A program made the translations under genes and the position numbers. A stretch of DNA of 64,000 bases from Latescibacteria bacterium UBA6620 (lineage in GTDB: Bacteria; Latescibacterota; UBA2968), in assembly GCA_002433075.1 (NCBI GenBank), contig DJHM01000048.1, forward strand, positions 21,414-85,413, in the 5' to 3' direction. The notes below the pieces were generated by a model. That model worked only from the letters and a program-made list of their open reading frames with translations, was not told where the DNA came from and did not search any database. This document shows positions 55,119 through 63,854 of this stretch, piece by piece. Position 1 is the stretch's first letter, and the number at the start of each line of letters is the position of its first letter.

Positions 55119-56245
55119 GTCTCGTCTCTCACCTCAACCAGAAGCTCTCCGACACAGCGTGTCTGAACTGTCGGACACCCGTCACCCTGTCCCCGTCCCC
55201 AGGTATGCTCACCTGTCCAGCCTGCAACCACACCTATCCCGTGTTCGATCAAATTCCTCTCCTCCTCCAGGACCCGGAGGCCAGTCTCGCCGCCGCTCAC
55301 AGCCAGCATCAGGCCTTGATCGACAGCAACGAGAAGTGGCTCGAGAACGTTCGGGACGCATCCCGGCGACAACCGGAGCGCGAATTACTCGGACAAGCCA
55401 TTCGCGCCTATGAGTCTAACAACGTCTATCTCAAGCGGCTGCAGACCTCCGTCGAACGCCACCTTGGCATCCAGAAGATCGACGAACTCAAAGAAGAGGA
55501 CAGGCTCCCCAAGCAGTACGATCTTGAGGAGGGAATCGTCTTCTCCCACCGTGACTGGTGCTGGTCTCCCGGAGCCGAGGCCGAAATCGCCAAAATCGCG
55601 AATACCATCCGCGACGTCGTCACCGACTTCGCCGACGACGTCGACCGAGTGCTCGTGCCCGGGGCTGGCGCCGGACGGTTCGCCTGTGAACTCGCGACGA
55701 CCTACGACAGCTGTCTCGCGTTCGATTACTGCGTCTATATGGCGCAAATCTTCTATGACATCGTGGCCCAGGACGTCACACTCTACAAAGTCAATCTTCG
55801 AAGCAACGTCGCGAAAACCGAGGATGTTGTCGTCGAAGACACCCTTTCACTGGACGCGCCAGGAGACGACCGCATTCGCGCGGCTTTGGAACAAGGGAGG
55901 TTGTCCTACTTCATCACGAACGCCCTCGACCTCCCGTTTCCCGGGAACGCGCTGTCTGCCATTGCCTGTGTTTACTTCATCGACATCGTGCCTCTCAAGA
56001 CGCATCTCAACGAAATTCGCCGCACCCTCAAACCCGGAGGCCTGTTCATCAACATCGGTCCCCTCCGATATATGCGAGGCGACACGGCGAATATGCTGTC
56101 CGGCGAAGAGATTCTGGACCTGTTTCGCAATTCGGGCTTCGACATTCTCGCGGATGGCACGGTGACGAACACCCAGCTCACCAGTTCTCCCGTCATCACC
56201 TCCGTACTCAGCCACAATTTCATGTTCGTGGCCCGCAAGCGTTGA
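55115..56245 (+). CDS. Zinc-ribbon methyltransferase, N2227/carnosine N-methyltransferase-like
   Basis: A 376-residue protein. An N-terminal ribbon has CLNC and CPAC pairs (residues 17-36), like Trm112 domains. The methyltransferase part has VLVPGAGAGRFACELA (SAM motif near 187), LAFDYCVYM, NALDLPFPGNALSA and VYFIDIVPLKTHLNEIRRTL with LKPGGLFINIGPLRY. The PGAG motif and the INIGPL strand match the N2227 family that includes eukaryotic carnosine N-methyltransferase. The substrate is unknown. ATG overlaps the preceding broken gene. Confidence 0.72.
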   Translation: MSLVSHLNQKLSDTACLNCRTPVTLSPSPGMLTCPACNHTYPVFDQIPLLLQDPEASLAAAHSQHQALIDSNEKWLENVRDASRRQPERELLGQAIRAYESNNVYLKRLQTSVERHLGIQKIDELKEEDRLPKQYDLEEGIVFSHRDWCWSPGAEAEIAKIANTIRDVVTDFADDVDRVLVPGAGAGRFACELATTYDSCLAFDYCVYMAQIFYDIVAQDVTLYKVNLRSNVAKTEDVVVEDTLSLDAPGDDRIRAALEQGRLSYFITNALDLPFPGNALSAIACVYFIDIVPLKTHLNEIRRTLKPGGLFINIGPLRYMRGDTANMLSGEEILDLFRNSGFDILADGTVTNTQLTSSPVITSVLSHNFMFVARKR

Positions 56246-56253
56246 GCAGTCGG

Positions 56254-56678
56254 ATGACGCCCTACGATTGCACGCAGCCCATTCAGATCGAGGAAGGACT
56301 CCGGATTCGACCTTACACCGACGATGACATCCCCGACCTATACCCGAGGCTGCTGGACCAACAGGAAGACCTGTTCATGATCGGATCGATCGGCACGATG
56401 CGGAGCATCCAATACCTGCGAGCGGAAATCGATCGTGTGAGTCGCCTGCTCGTGTGCTCGGAGAGACCGGGTGGCGCAATCGAGCGGGACGGAAGGATCG
56501 TGGGATCGTCACCCGGTGTGGTCGTGCCCTCTTCGACATTGCGTTCTCCAGCCTGTCGCTGAAATCGGTCACGATTCTGGCGGCTACCCAGAACCGGGCC
56601 AGCTGCGCCGTCGCGGAGCGACTCGGAATGAAACGAGAGGGCGTCTTCCCTGGACGTCTGCATCGCGGCGGACGGTAG
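56254..56678 (+). pseudogene. GNAT acetyltransferase remnant
   Basis: Begins TPYDCTQPIQIEEGLRIRPY, a typical RimJ/RimL-like start, up to about 56500. A shift and a deletion of roughly 35 codons then join it to the C-terminal half in another frame: GRALFDIAFSSLSLKSVTIL and AVAERLGMKREGVF, stop TAG at 56676-56678 where Trp is expected. Acetyl-CoA-binding loop sequence is missing, so the enzyme is dead. It follows the zinc-ribbon methyltransferase by nine bases. Confidence 0.72.
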
Positions 56679-56741
56679 TACGAAGCCGCGCCCGCTACCG
56701 GATTACCCGAGAAGTCTGGTCACGGTAGACCCTCTACACAC

Positions 56742-56778
56742 AAAAAACCGGGCGCCTTCCACGAAGGAGACGCCCGGT
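56742..56778 (-). terminator. Intrinsic terminator of the Gld/DUF4340 operon
   Basis: On the minus strand ACCGGGCG (56778-56771) pairs with CGCCCGGT (56754-56747), with an inner CCTTC/GAAGG stem, then six T residues. It follows the DUF4340 gene by about 20 bases. Confidence 0.85.
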
Positions 56779-56800
56779 CATCGGTAAAGCTACGCGTGCT

Positions 56801-57478
56801 CTATTCCGTGCTGTCCGCCGCCGTGGCCTCCGGGACCGCGGGACCCGCAGCCTCGCCTCCGTCCTGAGCCTCGACCGGTACGGTCTCGGCGACCGGCATC
56901 GAGGTTTCGCCGATCGTTCCGATGTCGAACGAAGCGCTGTCGGCTACCGTCGAATCCGCTTTCGGTTTTTCGCCCCAGTAGGACGCCCGCGGATACATCA
57001 GGTGAATCACGCTCTCATTCGTCAGGTAGACCTCGTCTTCGTCCCTCGATCGAACGTAGTTGTGCGTCCAGTCCCGGGATGACCGTCCAAACACCGCGTA
57101 GGCCATCTCGTCCCCATTGCCGTCGATCAGTTTGATATGCGTGCCGCTCGTATCGGCGATCGAATACTTCGCCCAGTTGTCGGGGTTCCTCGACATCATC
57201 GTCTCCTTCTTGACCCCCAGAACCCGTTCGAAGAACGGATCCATCTTGTTCGGACGCATCTGAAGCGTGTCGTGCTGGGCGATCACCCAGTCTTCGCCCT
57301 CTTTCTTGAGCGTCAGGGTATCGTCCTTCGTCCACAGGTCGATCTGCTTGATCGCCTGCGTGTCTTCCGGAAATACCGCATCCGCCCTCGTGCTGTATCC
57401 GCTCTGCTGCATCTGCGAAGCAAAGTAGAGAACGATCAGGACCACGAGCGCAATCAGGATATACTTGAGATTATCCAT
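56801..57478 (-). CDS. DUF4340 domain protein
   Basis: A 225-residue protein with one N-terminal membrane helix (YILIALVVLIVLYFAS) and a periplasmic DUF4340 domain (IKQIDLWTKDDTLTLKKEGE, SGTHIKLIDGNGDEMAYAVF). It ends in an Ala/Glu-rich tail. The ATG at 57478 has GGAGGA five bases upstream, better than a longer frame to 57589, and overlaps the end of gldG by eight bases. DUF4340 proteins accompany Gld-type ABC transporters; their role is unknown. Confidence 0.85.
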   Translation of the reverse strand: MDNLKYILIALVVLIVLYFASQMQQSGYSTRADAVFPEDTQAIKQIDLWTKDDTLTLKKEGEDWVIAQHDTLQMRPNKMDPFFERVLGVKKETMMSRNPDNWAKYSIADTSGTHIKLIDGNGDEMAYAVFGRSSRDWTHNYVRSRDEDEVYLTNESVIHLMYPRASYWGEKPKADSTVADSASFDIGTIGETSMPVAETVPVEAQDGGEAAGPAVPEATAADSTE

Positions 57479-58967
57479 AGAGCTCCTCCAATCGCCTCGT
57501 TCGATTCCTCTCCGCACGCCACTGGAGAAACCCGTAGCCCAGCACCAACAAGGCCGGCAGAACGATGTTGATCGACTTCCAGGTTGCACGCGATCCGTCT
57601 TCGAGCGTCACCAGAGGTCGTGTTGTAATCTCCCTCGATCTCAGCGCCACCAGATCCCGGTCACCGACCAGCACGTCGGAGGCATTCATCGTGAAGATCA
57701 CGTTCTCCGGCATCCGGCCTCCTGCGTCATCCAGCAGGAAATAGGAGTCCGCCACGAACACCAACTGGCTTGTCGCGGTCTCTGTCGGCAACGTGGCATA
57801 AACGGCGATTACCTTTGCGTCCTGCGTGAAGGTATTGAACGCCGGGTTTTCGATCGGGGACAGATTGTAGAAGCCCGCCATCGTCGACGATTCGTCGGAG
57901 GTGTAGAACAGCGGCTCGACGGTAGAGAGCGAATCCGTCTGGTCCCACGTGATCTCGCTCGGATACATCGAGTGAACCTGCTCGAGCCCCTGCACCATCA
58001 CATTCTCCCCGAATGACCGGACGATCGGGAAAAACGGGTACTCAACAGCGGAGTTGATCCGGAAAAAGCCCCGCTGCTGTGTCACAGTGATCCGGTTACA
58101 TTGCTTATCGAGAACCAGATTCTCCTGCACCGACACGCCATACTTGTCCAGAATGTCGAGCAGGTTCGACGTAATCGGGGTTCCGCGTTGCGAGGCCAGA
58201 TTCCCGTCGACTCCGCCCTGGGCCAGGAACAGATTCCCTCCCCGATCGACATAACTCTCGAGGTTGCCGTACTCTTCCTCGGTCACCGAATCGGTCACGC
58301 CGCTCACGAACAACAGATTGACCTCCGGAGCCACCTTCTCGCTCATCTTCACCGGCTGGACTCGATACGATTCACCCAGCTGAGTCTGAATCGCTTCCGT
58401 CGCCGGGCTGGTTTCTCCAAAAGCCGCAAAACCGAGGACCGGTTTGGCGTCATCCACCATCTTCTTGATCTTGCTCGTGATCTCGTATTCCAGTCCCGTT
58501 GTCGTCTGGACCACGGGAATCGATTCGCGCTGGTCCTCGTAGAGGAACACAAGCCCCATATAGACACGCGTGATTTCCAGCTTGTCGTTCTCGATGACCT
58601 GAAGCTGAACGGGTTGAATACCGTAGGTCATCGCATCCTGCAGTTCCTCGTCATCCTCCGGCGTGTAGAACTCGAAACGCATATTCCCGTTCGAATAAGC
58701 TGCGTATTCCTCGAGGATGTCCTGGAGGAAACGGCGGTTGCTCCCGTACTGTCCCGGCAGGTTGTCCGAGAAATACACTTTCGCCGTCAACAGATCGTCC
58801 ACCTTGTTCAGGACGGCTTTGCTTGACGAGGAAAGAGAATAGATCTGCCCATCCGTCAAGTCGACCCGTACGAACCAGTTTCTCGAAATCACATTCAGCA
58901 GCGCGACCGCAACGATCGCCACACCGACATAGGTCCAGAACGTCTTCCTGTTCGTCACGTTTTCCAT
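57471..58967 (-). CDS. gldG: GldG-family ABC-transport auxiliary protein
   Basis: A 498-residue protein with an N-terminal helix (near 11-30), a large periplasmic domain of the ABC_transp_aux type (LLTAKVYFSDNLPGQ, FLQDILEEYAAYSNGNMRFE, FLAQGGVDG) and a C-terminal helix near 470-490. In Bacteroidota GldA-F-G support gliding and type IX secretion. Here, without other gld genes in sight, the complex is better seen as a generic exporter. Two to five bases separate it from gldF. Confidence 0.88.
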   Translation of the reverse strand: MENVTNRKTFWTYVGVAIVAVALLNVISRNWFVRVDLTDGQIYSLSSSSKAVLNKVDDLLTAKVYFSDNLPGQYGSNRRFLQDILEEYAAYSNGNMRFEFYTPEDDEELQDAMTYGIQPVQLQVIENDKLEITRVYMGLVFLYEDQRESIPVVQTTTGLEYEITSKIKKMVDDAKPVLGFAAFGETSPATEAIQTQLGESYRVQPVKMSEKVAPEVNLLFVSGVTDSVTEEEYGNLESYVDRGGNLFLAQGGVDGNLASQRGTPITSNLLDILDKYGVSVQENLVLDKQCNRITVTQQRGFFRINSAVEYPFFPIVRSFGENVMVQGLEQVHSMYPSEITWDQTDSLSTVEPLFYTSDESSTMAGFYNLSPIENPAFNTFTQDAKVIAVYATLPTETATSQLVFVADSYFLLDDAGGRMPENVIFTMNASDVLVGDRDLVALRSREITTRPLVTLEDGSRATWKSINIVLPALLVLGYGFLQWRAERNRTRRLEELYG

Positions 58968-58971
58968 TCGA

Positions 58972-59685
58972 TCACCTCCACTTCCGAATTTCGACGGTGC
59001 GGACCGAAAGTGCGAGGAACAGCCAGATCATCGAACCGAAGTAGATCAGGTTGCGTGTATCGATCACACCACGTGAGATGTTGGAGAGATGGTAATCGAC
59101 GGCCAGATATTGAACCGCAGCCGCAATCGTCGACGGAACGAACATCAACAGCTTGTCCAACAGGTAGAACACCAGAACACCCAACGCCCCTACGATGAAC
59201 GCAATGACTTGATTGTCCGTCGTCGAGCTCGCGAAGGTTCCGATCGACGCATAGAAGGCGCCCACGAGGAGCAGGCCCACGTAGCCGCCAAGATTGGCTC
59301 CGATGTCGATGTTCGATCCCACGGCGAGCAACGAGAAGAAGTGCACGAGCGTGAAGGCCAGCCCTGCCGCGATCAGCGTCACCGCCGCCAGATATTTGCC
59401 CAGCACGAATTCGTGGTCCTTGATCGGCAGGGTGGCGATCAACTCTGCTGTCCCGATGTTGTTCTCCCTCGCGATCAGGCCCATCGTGACCACGGGGCAG
59501 AAAAACAGATAGACCAGCGGGACAATGTTGAACAGGGCCCGCATATCCGATTGGTTGATCAAGAAAAAGGTGTTGGAGAAGAAATAGCCGTTCAGAAGAA
59601 CGAATGAAACGAGGAAGATGTAGGCCATCGGACTCTTGAAATAGCCCATCAGTTCCTTCGTATAAATCGTACGGATATTACGCAC
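58972..59685 (-). CDS. gldF: ABC-2 type permease, GldF-like
   Basis: A 237-residue permease with six helices (YIFLVSFVLLNGYFFSNTFF; VPLVYLFFCPVVTMGLIA; VTLIAAGLAFTLVHFFSLLA; VGLLLVGAFYASIGTFASS; VIAFIVGALGVLVFYLLD; LIYFGSMIWLFLAL). ARENNIGTAELIATLPIKD is the typical coupling segment. It overlaps the ATPase gene by eight bases and is followed by GldG. It would form a heteromeric exporter with the ATPase. Confidence 0.88.
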   Translation of the reverse strand: MRNIRTIYTKELMGYFKSPMAYIFLVSFVLLNGYFFSNTFFLINQSDMRALFNIVPLVYLFFCPVVTMGLIARENNIGTAELIATLPIKDHEFVLGKYLAAVTLIAAGLAFTLVHFFSLLAVGSNIDIGANLGGYVGLLLVGAFYASIGTFASSTTDNQVIAFIVGALGVLVFYLLDKLLMFVPSTIAAAVQYLAVDYHLSNISRGVIDTRNLIYFGSMIWLFLALSVRTVEIRKWR

Positions 59686-60625
59686 GGTCCGGCCCTCCTT
59701 CCGCCGTCAGGCCACGGAACACGTCTTCGAGTTGCACGCGGAAAGGACTCATCTCCAGGATGGCCCATCCCGACGCTTTCGCATAGTTGAAGATCGCCTC
59801 TCGAGGATCGACGTCCCGGTCGTACTCGAGCGAAAGGGTGAAGGTCTCGCCATTGGCGACCGTGTCCTTCACGTCCACGCCCTCCACTTGTGAGGAAAGT
59901 GCCTGAACCGTTTCTTCTGTTGCGTGTGTCACCTCCAGCGTCAACTGCGTTCGACCCTGGAAACTCGACATCAGTTTGTCGGTCGTCCCGTCGGCCACGA
60001 TTGTGCCGTGATCGATAATAACGATACGATCGACCGTCGCCGCGATCTCCTGCAGGATGTGGCTCGACATCACGACCATCTTTTCCCGACCGAGATCCTT
60101 GATCAACTCTCGAATCTCGACAATCTGGTTCGGATCCAGACCGGAAACCGGTTCATCCAGAATCAGAATCTTCGGGTCGTGAATCATAGCCGCGGCCAGC
60201 CCGACGCGCTGGCGATATCCCTTCGAGCACTCCGCGATCGGTCGATGCACGACCTCGGTCAGGTCGCATCGCTCGATCACGCGCCCCAGCGCCTGCGTCC
60301 ACGCCTTGCCCTCCAGACCTCGAATGCGCGCGGTGAACTCGAGGTAGTCGAAGACTTTCATTTCGGTGTAGAGCGGATTGGCTTCCGGCAGGTAGCCAAT
60401 CTGTTCTCGGATTTCGAGCGAATGGTCGACGACGTTCATTCCGTCGACCTCCACGTTGCCGGCTGTGGGAGCAAGAAAGCCTGTCATCACTTTTAACGTG
60501 GTCGACTTTCCCGCCCCGTTCGCCCCAAGGAATCCGAGGATTTCACCGTCCTGAATCTCGAAGGAGATCCCCTTCAGCGCTTCGAATTCCCCGTAGTGTT
60601 TGACGAGGTTATCGACTCTAATCAT
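59678..60625 (-). CDS. gldA: ABC transporter ATPase, GldA-like
   Basis: A 315-residue ATPase: GANGAGKSTTLKVMTG (Walker A near 36), CSKGYRQRVGLAAAMIHDP (signature), ILILDEPVSGLDPNQ (Walker B). The C-terminal 90 residues form the extra regulatory domain of GldA and related DUF4162-type ATPases. ATG at 60625 has AAGGAGGAG about 10 bases upstream. First gene of the operon. The 257-base gap upstream (60626-60882) is AT-rich and probably holds its promoter, though I could not identify one with confidence. Confidence 0.9.
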   Translation of the reverse strand: MIRVDNLVKHYGEFEALKGISFEIQDGEILGFLGANGAGKSTTLKVMTGFLAPTAGNVEVDGMNVVDHSLEIREQIGYLPEANPLYTEMKVFDYLEFTARIRGLEGKAWTQALGRVIERCDLTEVVHRPIAECSKGYRQRVGLAAAMIHDPKILILDEPVSGLDPNQIVEIRELIKDLGREKMVVMSSHILQEIAATVDRIVIIDHGTIVADGTTDKLMSSFQGRTQLTLEVTHATEETVQALSSQVEGVDVKDTVANGETFTLSLEYDRDVDPREAIFNYAKASGWAILEMSPFRVQLEDVFRGLTAEGGPDRA

Positions 60626-60882
60626 ACTCGATCACTCCTCCTTATGGATGCGGATTGAAGCACGGGCCGTTGGTGCGTTCGCTGCAGTGACAAACAGATT
60701 GAAGTAATCAAAAACCGATCGATGAAACAAGCAGAACTCCCTATAAAACAGCCGATTCTGGCACTCGTGTCGTAGAAATGGCATCCAATATGGCAGTGTA
60801 GCCTATCCTACGAGAATTATGGTAGAAAAATGCCCGTTCGGGTCCTCTTTTCGTCCCTCACGAGCGGACCGCGGGTCCTCTT

Positions 60883-61984
60883 GTGGAACGTGAAGAGCTT
60901 CTTTCCCGATCGCTCTTCCGGCAGGCAATCTCCCGTCCTATGGGGAGACCTGCCGCAGTCGTCGGGCGTCTCGTAGGGATTCAGGCTCAGTACGAAACTT
61001 CGGTCCCTCAGGCCGTCTTCGCTCGCTGCCCCACGGTGCACCCCGATTGGTACGAACGCGCGATGGATCGCAATCGTTCCATCGTCAGATCTTGGAACCT
61101 TCGAAGCACCCTTCACGTAACGACCTCGAGCGATCTTACACTTCTCACCCACGCCGCCAATCCGCGTCAACTCCTTCAACATATCGCTTTCCTCAGGCGC
61201 AGCCGTGGCTGCAATCCCCGAATGCTGGCGAAGATCGAGTCTGATATCCTCCACGTGCTGGAAAGAGGGCCGCTCTCCGCCCACGAATTGAAGGAGCGCG
61301 TCAAACTTCTGGGAGTCGGTAGAGGGAGGTGGATGGGGATTGGGCGTGAAGCTACCTGCACTGAGAGGAAATGTAGTTTTCGCAGGATCGGGCCGAGGCA
61401 CGGAGATGGCGAGGACCGAGGATTGGCTGTCGGAACCCAGCCCTGCTCCAAAGGATCCATTGGGTGACCTGACTGTTCGATACTTGTGAGGATACGGACC
61501 CGCCACGACCGGAGACTTCGCGTACTGGTCCGGGTTGACCCAGCGGGGATGCAGGCAGGGATTCAATCGGGTGGAGGATCGGCTACGAACGTTTGCAAGG
61601 TCCGATCGAAAACGTCCTACTACGACGCTGAGGATCCGGTCGAAGACCGGCCCATTCCCTCGATCGTCCTTCTTCCCAAGTTCGGCGCCCTCCTGCTCGG
61701 CTACCGGGACAAGACACGTGTGTTGTCCGAGACACATCGAAAGCGCATGTTCAGAGCGGCGGCTCAGGTGGAAGCCGTGGTCCTGATCAATGGCAGGGTC
61801 GCTGCCACCTGGCGACTCGATCCTGGCAATCGGGATCTCGAATTCACCGTCGAACCGTTCGCCCGTCCAGGGCGTCCGGGAAACATCTGGAAGACACGTT
61901 CGGACCTCTCGCAACCTTCCTCAAACGAGATACCTACAGTGTGCGCTGGATCTGACACGCCTCTACAGCAGCCCCCCGGACCGT
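60883..61984 (+). pseudogene. Winged-helix HTH_42 (YcaQ-like) protein, interrupted
   Basis: The start (GTG 60883) reads AAVVGRLVGIQAQYETSVPQ, SWNLRSTLHVTTSSDL and LSAHELKERV, typical of the HTH_42/YcaQ DNA-repair-glycosylase-like family. Near 61330 the frame shifts (GVKLPALRGNVVFAGSGRGT), then a TGA at 61485-61487 interrupts RYL-GYGPATTGDFAYWSGL, where CGA (Arg) to TGA is likely. The end continues in a third frame with LLPKFGALLLGYRDKTRV, RMFRAAAQVEAVVLINGRV and TWRLDPGN. At least three lesions; dead gene. Confidence 0.8.
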
Positions 61985-62856
61985 AGTGCGACCTCGATGG
62001 CTTCTCGTTGCGCCTTGTCCGGCTCCGGCATCGGAGGCCTGGGCTTTCCCCCGTTCCGTCCCTGCAAGGCCATCGCGAATTTCACATTCGCCGGCAGATT
62101 GTCCGACTCGATCGCATTCCAGATCGCCAGTAGTTTCTCGTGCGTCACGCGCGCGCGTTCTTGGTCGCCAGCGGCCACCGCATCCCAGACATCGACACAC
62201 AGGTTCGGAGCCGCGGTCAGAACGGCCGCGATCGCACCGTGTGCCCCCAGTGCGAACGACGGATACAGCAACGCATCGACCGCCGACATAATCCGCGCCC
62301 GATCGGATGCCCGCACCAGAAGATCTGCCAGAAGCTTCATATCCCCCGCGCTCTGCTTAACCCCGATCACGCCCTCTACCTCGTCGATGATCCTTTCGAG
62401 CAGCGCCGGGGACAGATACGCCCACGGCACGACGTTGTAGATCATCACCGGCAGACCGGTTTCCTCCGTCAGCCTCCTGAAGTGCTCGACCATCGCCCCG
62501 TCATCCGGCCTGAACAGGTAGTGGACGGGCGTCACCTGGAGCGCCGCTACCCCCAGATCGGCAACCGCTTTGCCCCGTTCAATCGAAGCCTTGGTACTGT
62601 TCGCGATGATCCCCGCGATCACCGGGACCCGTCCCTGGACGGCGTCCGTAACCGTCGAAACGATCTCCCGTGTCTCATCGGTCGTGATCGCGTGACCTTC
62701 TCCCGTGCTGCCGCAGACCGCCAGGCCGTGTACGCCTGCCTTTTCCACCAGATACACCGCATCCGTGGCAGCTGCCTCCACGTCCACCGTGTCCCCGTCC
62801 GCGAAAGGCGTCACCATCGGGGGCACAATCCCATAAATGTCTGATTTCAAAGGCAA
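61963..62856 (-). CDS. Dihydrodipicolinate synthase (DapA) family lyase
   Basis: A 297-residue TIM barrel. GSTGEGHAITTDE (phosphate or carboxylate site near 49), IYNVVPWAYLSP with Tyr near 140, and the Schiff-base Lys in GVIGVKQSAGDMK near 168. Members condense or cleave pyruvate with aldehydes: DHDPS, N-acetylneuraminate lyase or KDG aldolase. The replaced PWA after IYNVV argues against a standard DapA. The start is TTG; 62850 has better spacing from AGGGAG than 62856. It overlaps the end of the HTH_42 remnant. Confidence 0.85.
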   Translation of the reverse strand: MPLKSDIYGIVPPMVTPFADGDTVDVEAAATDAVYLVEKAGVHGLAVCGSTGEGHAITTDETREIVSTVTDAVQGRVPVIAGIIANSTKASIERGKAVADLGVAALQVTPVHYLFRPDDGAMVEHFRRLTEETGLPVMIYNVVPWAYLSPALLERIIDEVEGVIGVKQSAGDMKLLADLLVRASDRARIMSAVDALLYPSFALGAHGAIAAVLTAAPNLCVDVWDAVAAGDQERARVTHEKLLAIWNAIESDNLPANVKFAMALQGRNGGKPRPPMPEPDKAQREAIEVALRSGGLL

Positions 62857-62945
62857 TTCTCCCTATTATTCTCTTTCCCAGACCCACTCATTCGAGTACC
62901 TTTTAATCTTTCGTTCCAACTGACTGCCATCGGACTGGAACCCGT

Positions 62946-63854
62946 ATGCCCAGCGTTCTCATCGTCGACGACGACCCCGACCAACTCGTATCGCTCAAGG
63001 GTGCCCTTCGGGGGGAAAACCTCGAGATCGACACCGCTACCAGTGGCCAGGAAACCTTCGAGGTTCTGTCCAAGCGGATTCCCGACCTCGTCCTGCTCAA
63101 CCTCGCGTTGCCCGACGAGCACGGGTTCGACGTCCTCCGATCCATCCGGGTCGAGCCTCACTACGACGCTATTCCCGTCGTCTTCATCTCCGCCACCGAC
63201 GACATCGACACCCGGGTCAAGGGACTTGACCTCGGCGCGGTCGAATTCCTCGTCAAGCCGCTACATCCCACCGAACTCGCAGCCAGAGTCCGAGCCCTCG
63301 TTCGGCAGAAACTCAAGCTGGACCAACTCTTCGAAGAGTACAAGCGACTCTCCGAGCTCTCCCTGACCGACCCGCTCACGGGCGCCTACAACCGACGTGC
63401 GCTCGACACCTTTCTCAAGGCAAGGCTGGCCGAGTCTTCCCGTCACGACATCCCCGTGTCCTGCCTGATGTTCGACATCGACCATTTCAAGAACGTCAAC
63501 GACAGTCACGGCCACGACGCCGGGGATCGGGTCCTCAAAGAGGTCACCCACCTGGTCCGTGTTCTCTGCCGCCAGGAGGACGCTGTCATTCGTTACGGAG
63601 GAGAGGAATTCCTGATTATGCTCCTCCACACCTCTCGCGAAGGAGCGGCCATCTTCGGCGAGCGTCTACGCGAGAACGTGGAGAGTCATGATTTCCGCGT
63701 AGACGGCGGAACCGTCAAAATCACCATCAGTGCCGGCATCTCTTCGCATCCCGAGGACCTCGATGCCGCCGATCCCGAGCAAATGATCAAACGAGCCGAC
63801 AATCGCCTCTACCAAGCCAAGCACGATGGTCGAAACAAAGTGGTCTACGCCTGA
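62946..63854 (+). CDS. PleD-like response regulator with diguanylate cyclase domain
   Basis: A 302-residue protein: receiver domain (1-120), linker helix, GGDEF domain (138-300). The active-site motif is GGEEF (218-222), and an I-site RQED lies at 209-212 for product inhibition by c-di-GMP. In the receiver, the acidic pocket VDDDPDQ and Lys104 (LVKP) are present, but the phosphoacceptor position reads LLNLALPDEHG, with Asn52 in place of Asp. The cyclase is probably active, with control that does not depend on phosphorylation. ATG at 62946, divergent from the DapA-like gene. Confidence 0.92.
   Translation: MPSVLIVDDDPDQLVSLKGALRGENLEIDTATSGQETFEVLSKRIPDLVLLNLALPDEHGFDVLRSIRVEPHYDAIPVVFISATDDIDTRVKGLDLGAVEFLVKPLHPTELAARVRALVRQKLKLDQLFEEYKRLSELSLTDPLTGAYNRRALDTFLKARLAESSRHDIPVSCLMFDIDHFKNVNDSHGHDAGDRVLKEVTHLVRVLCRQEDAVIRYGGEEFLIMLLHTSREGAAIFGERLRENVESHDFRVDGGTVKITISAGISSHPEDLDAADPEQMIKRADNRLYQAKHDGRNKVVYA

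Noticed and set aside
60759..60774. Possible sigma-54 promoter TGGCAC-N5-TCGTA
   Set aside because: The essential GC of the -12 element is absent (GT instead) and no activator gene is near.
2887..61984. Stop-codon reassignment (TAG or TGA read as amino acid) to explain the in-frame stops
   Set aside because: Both TAG and TGA occur as internal stops, both also end intact genes, and many of the same genes carry frameshifts or deletions. Intact genes contain no internal TAG or TGA.
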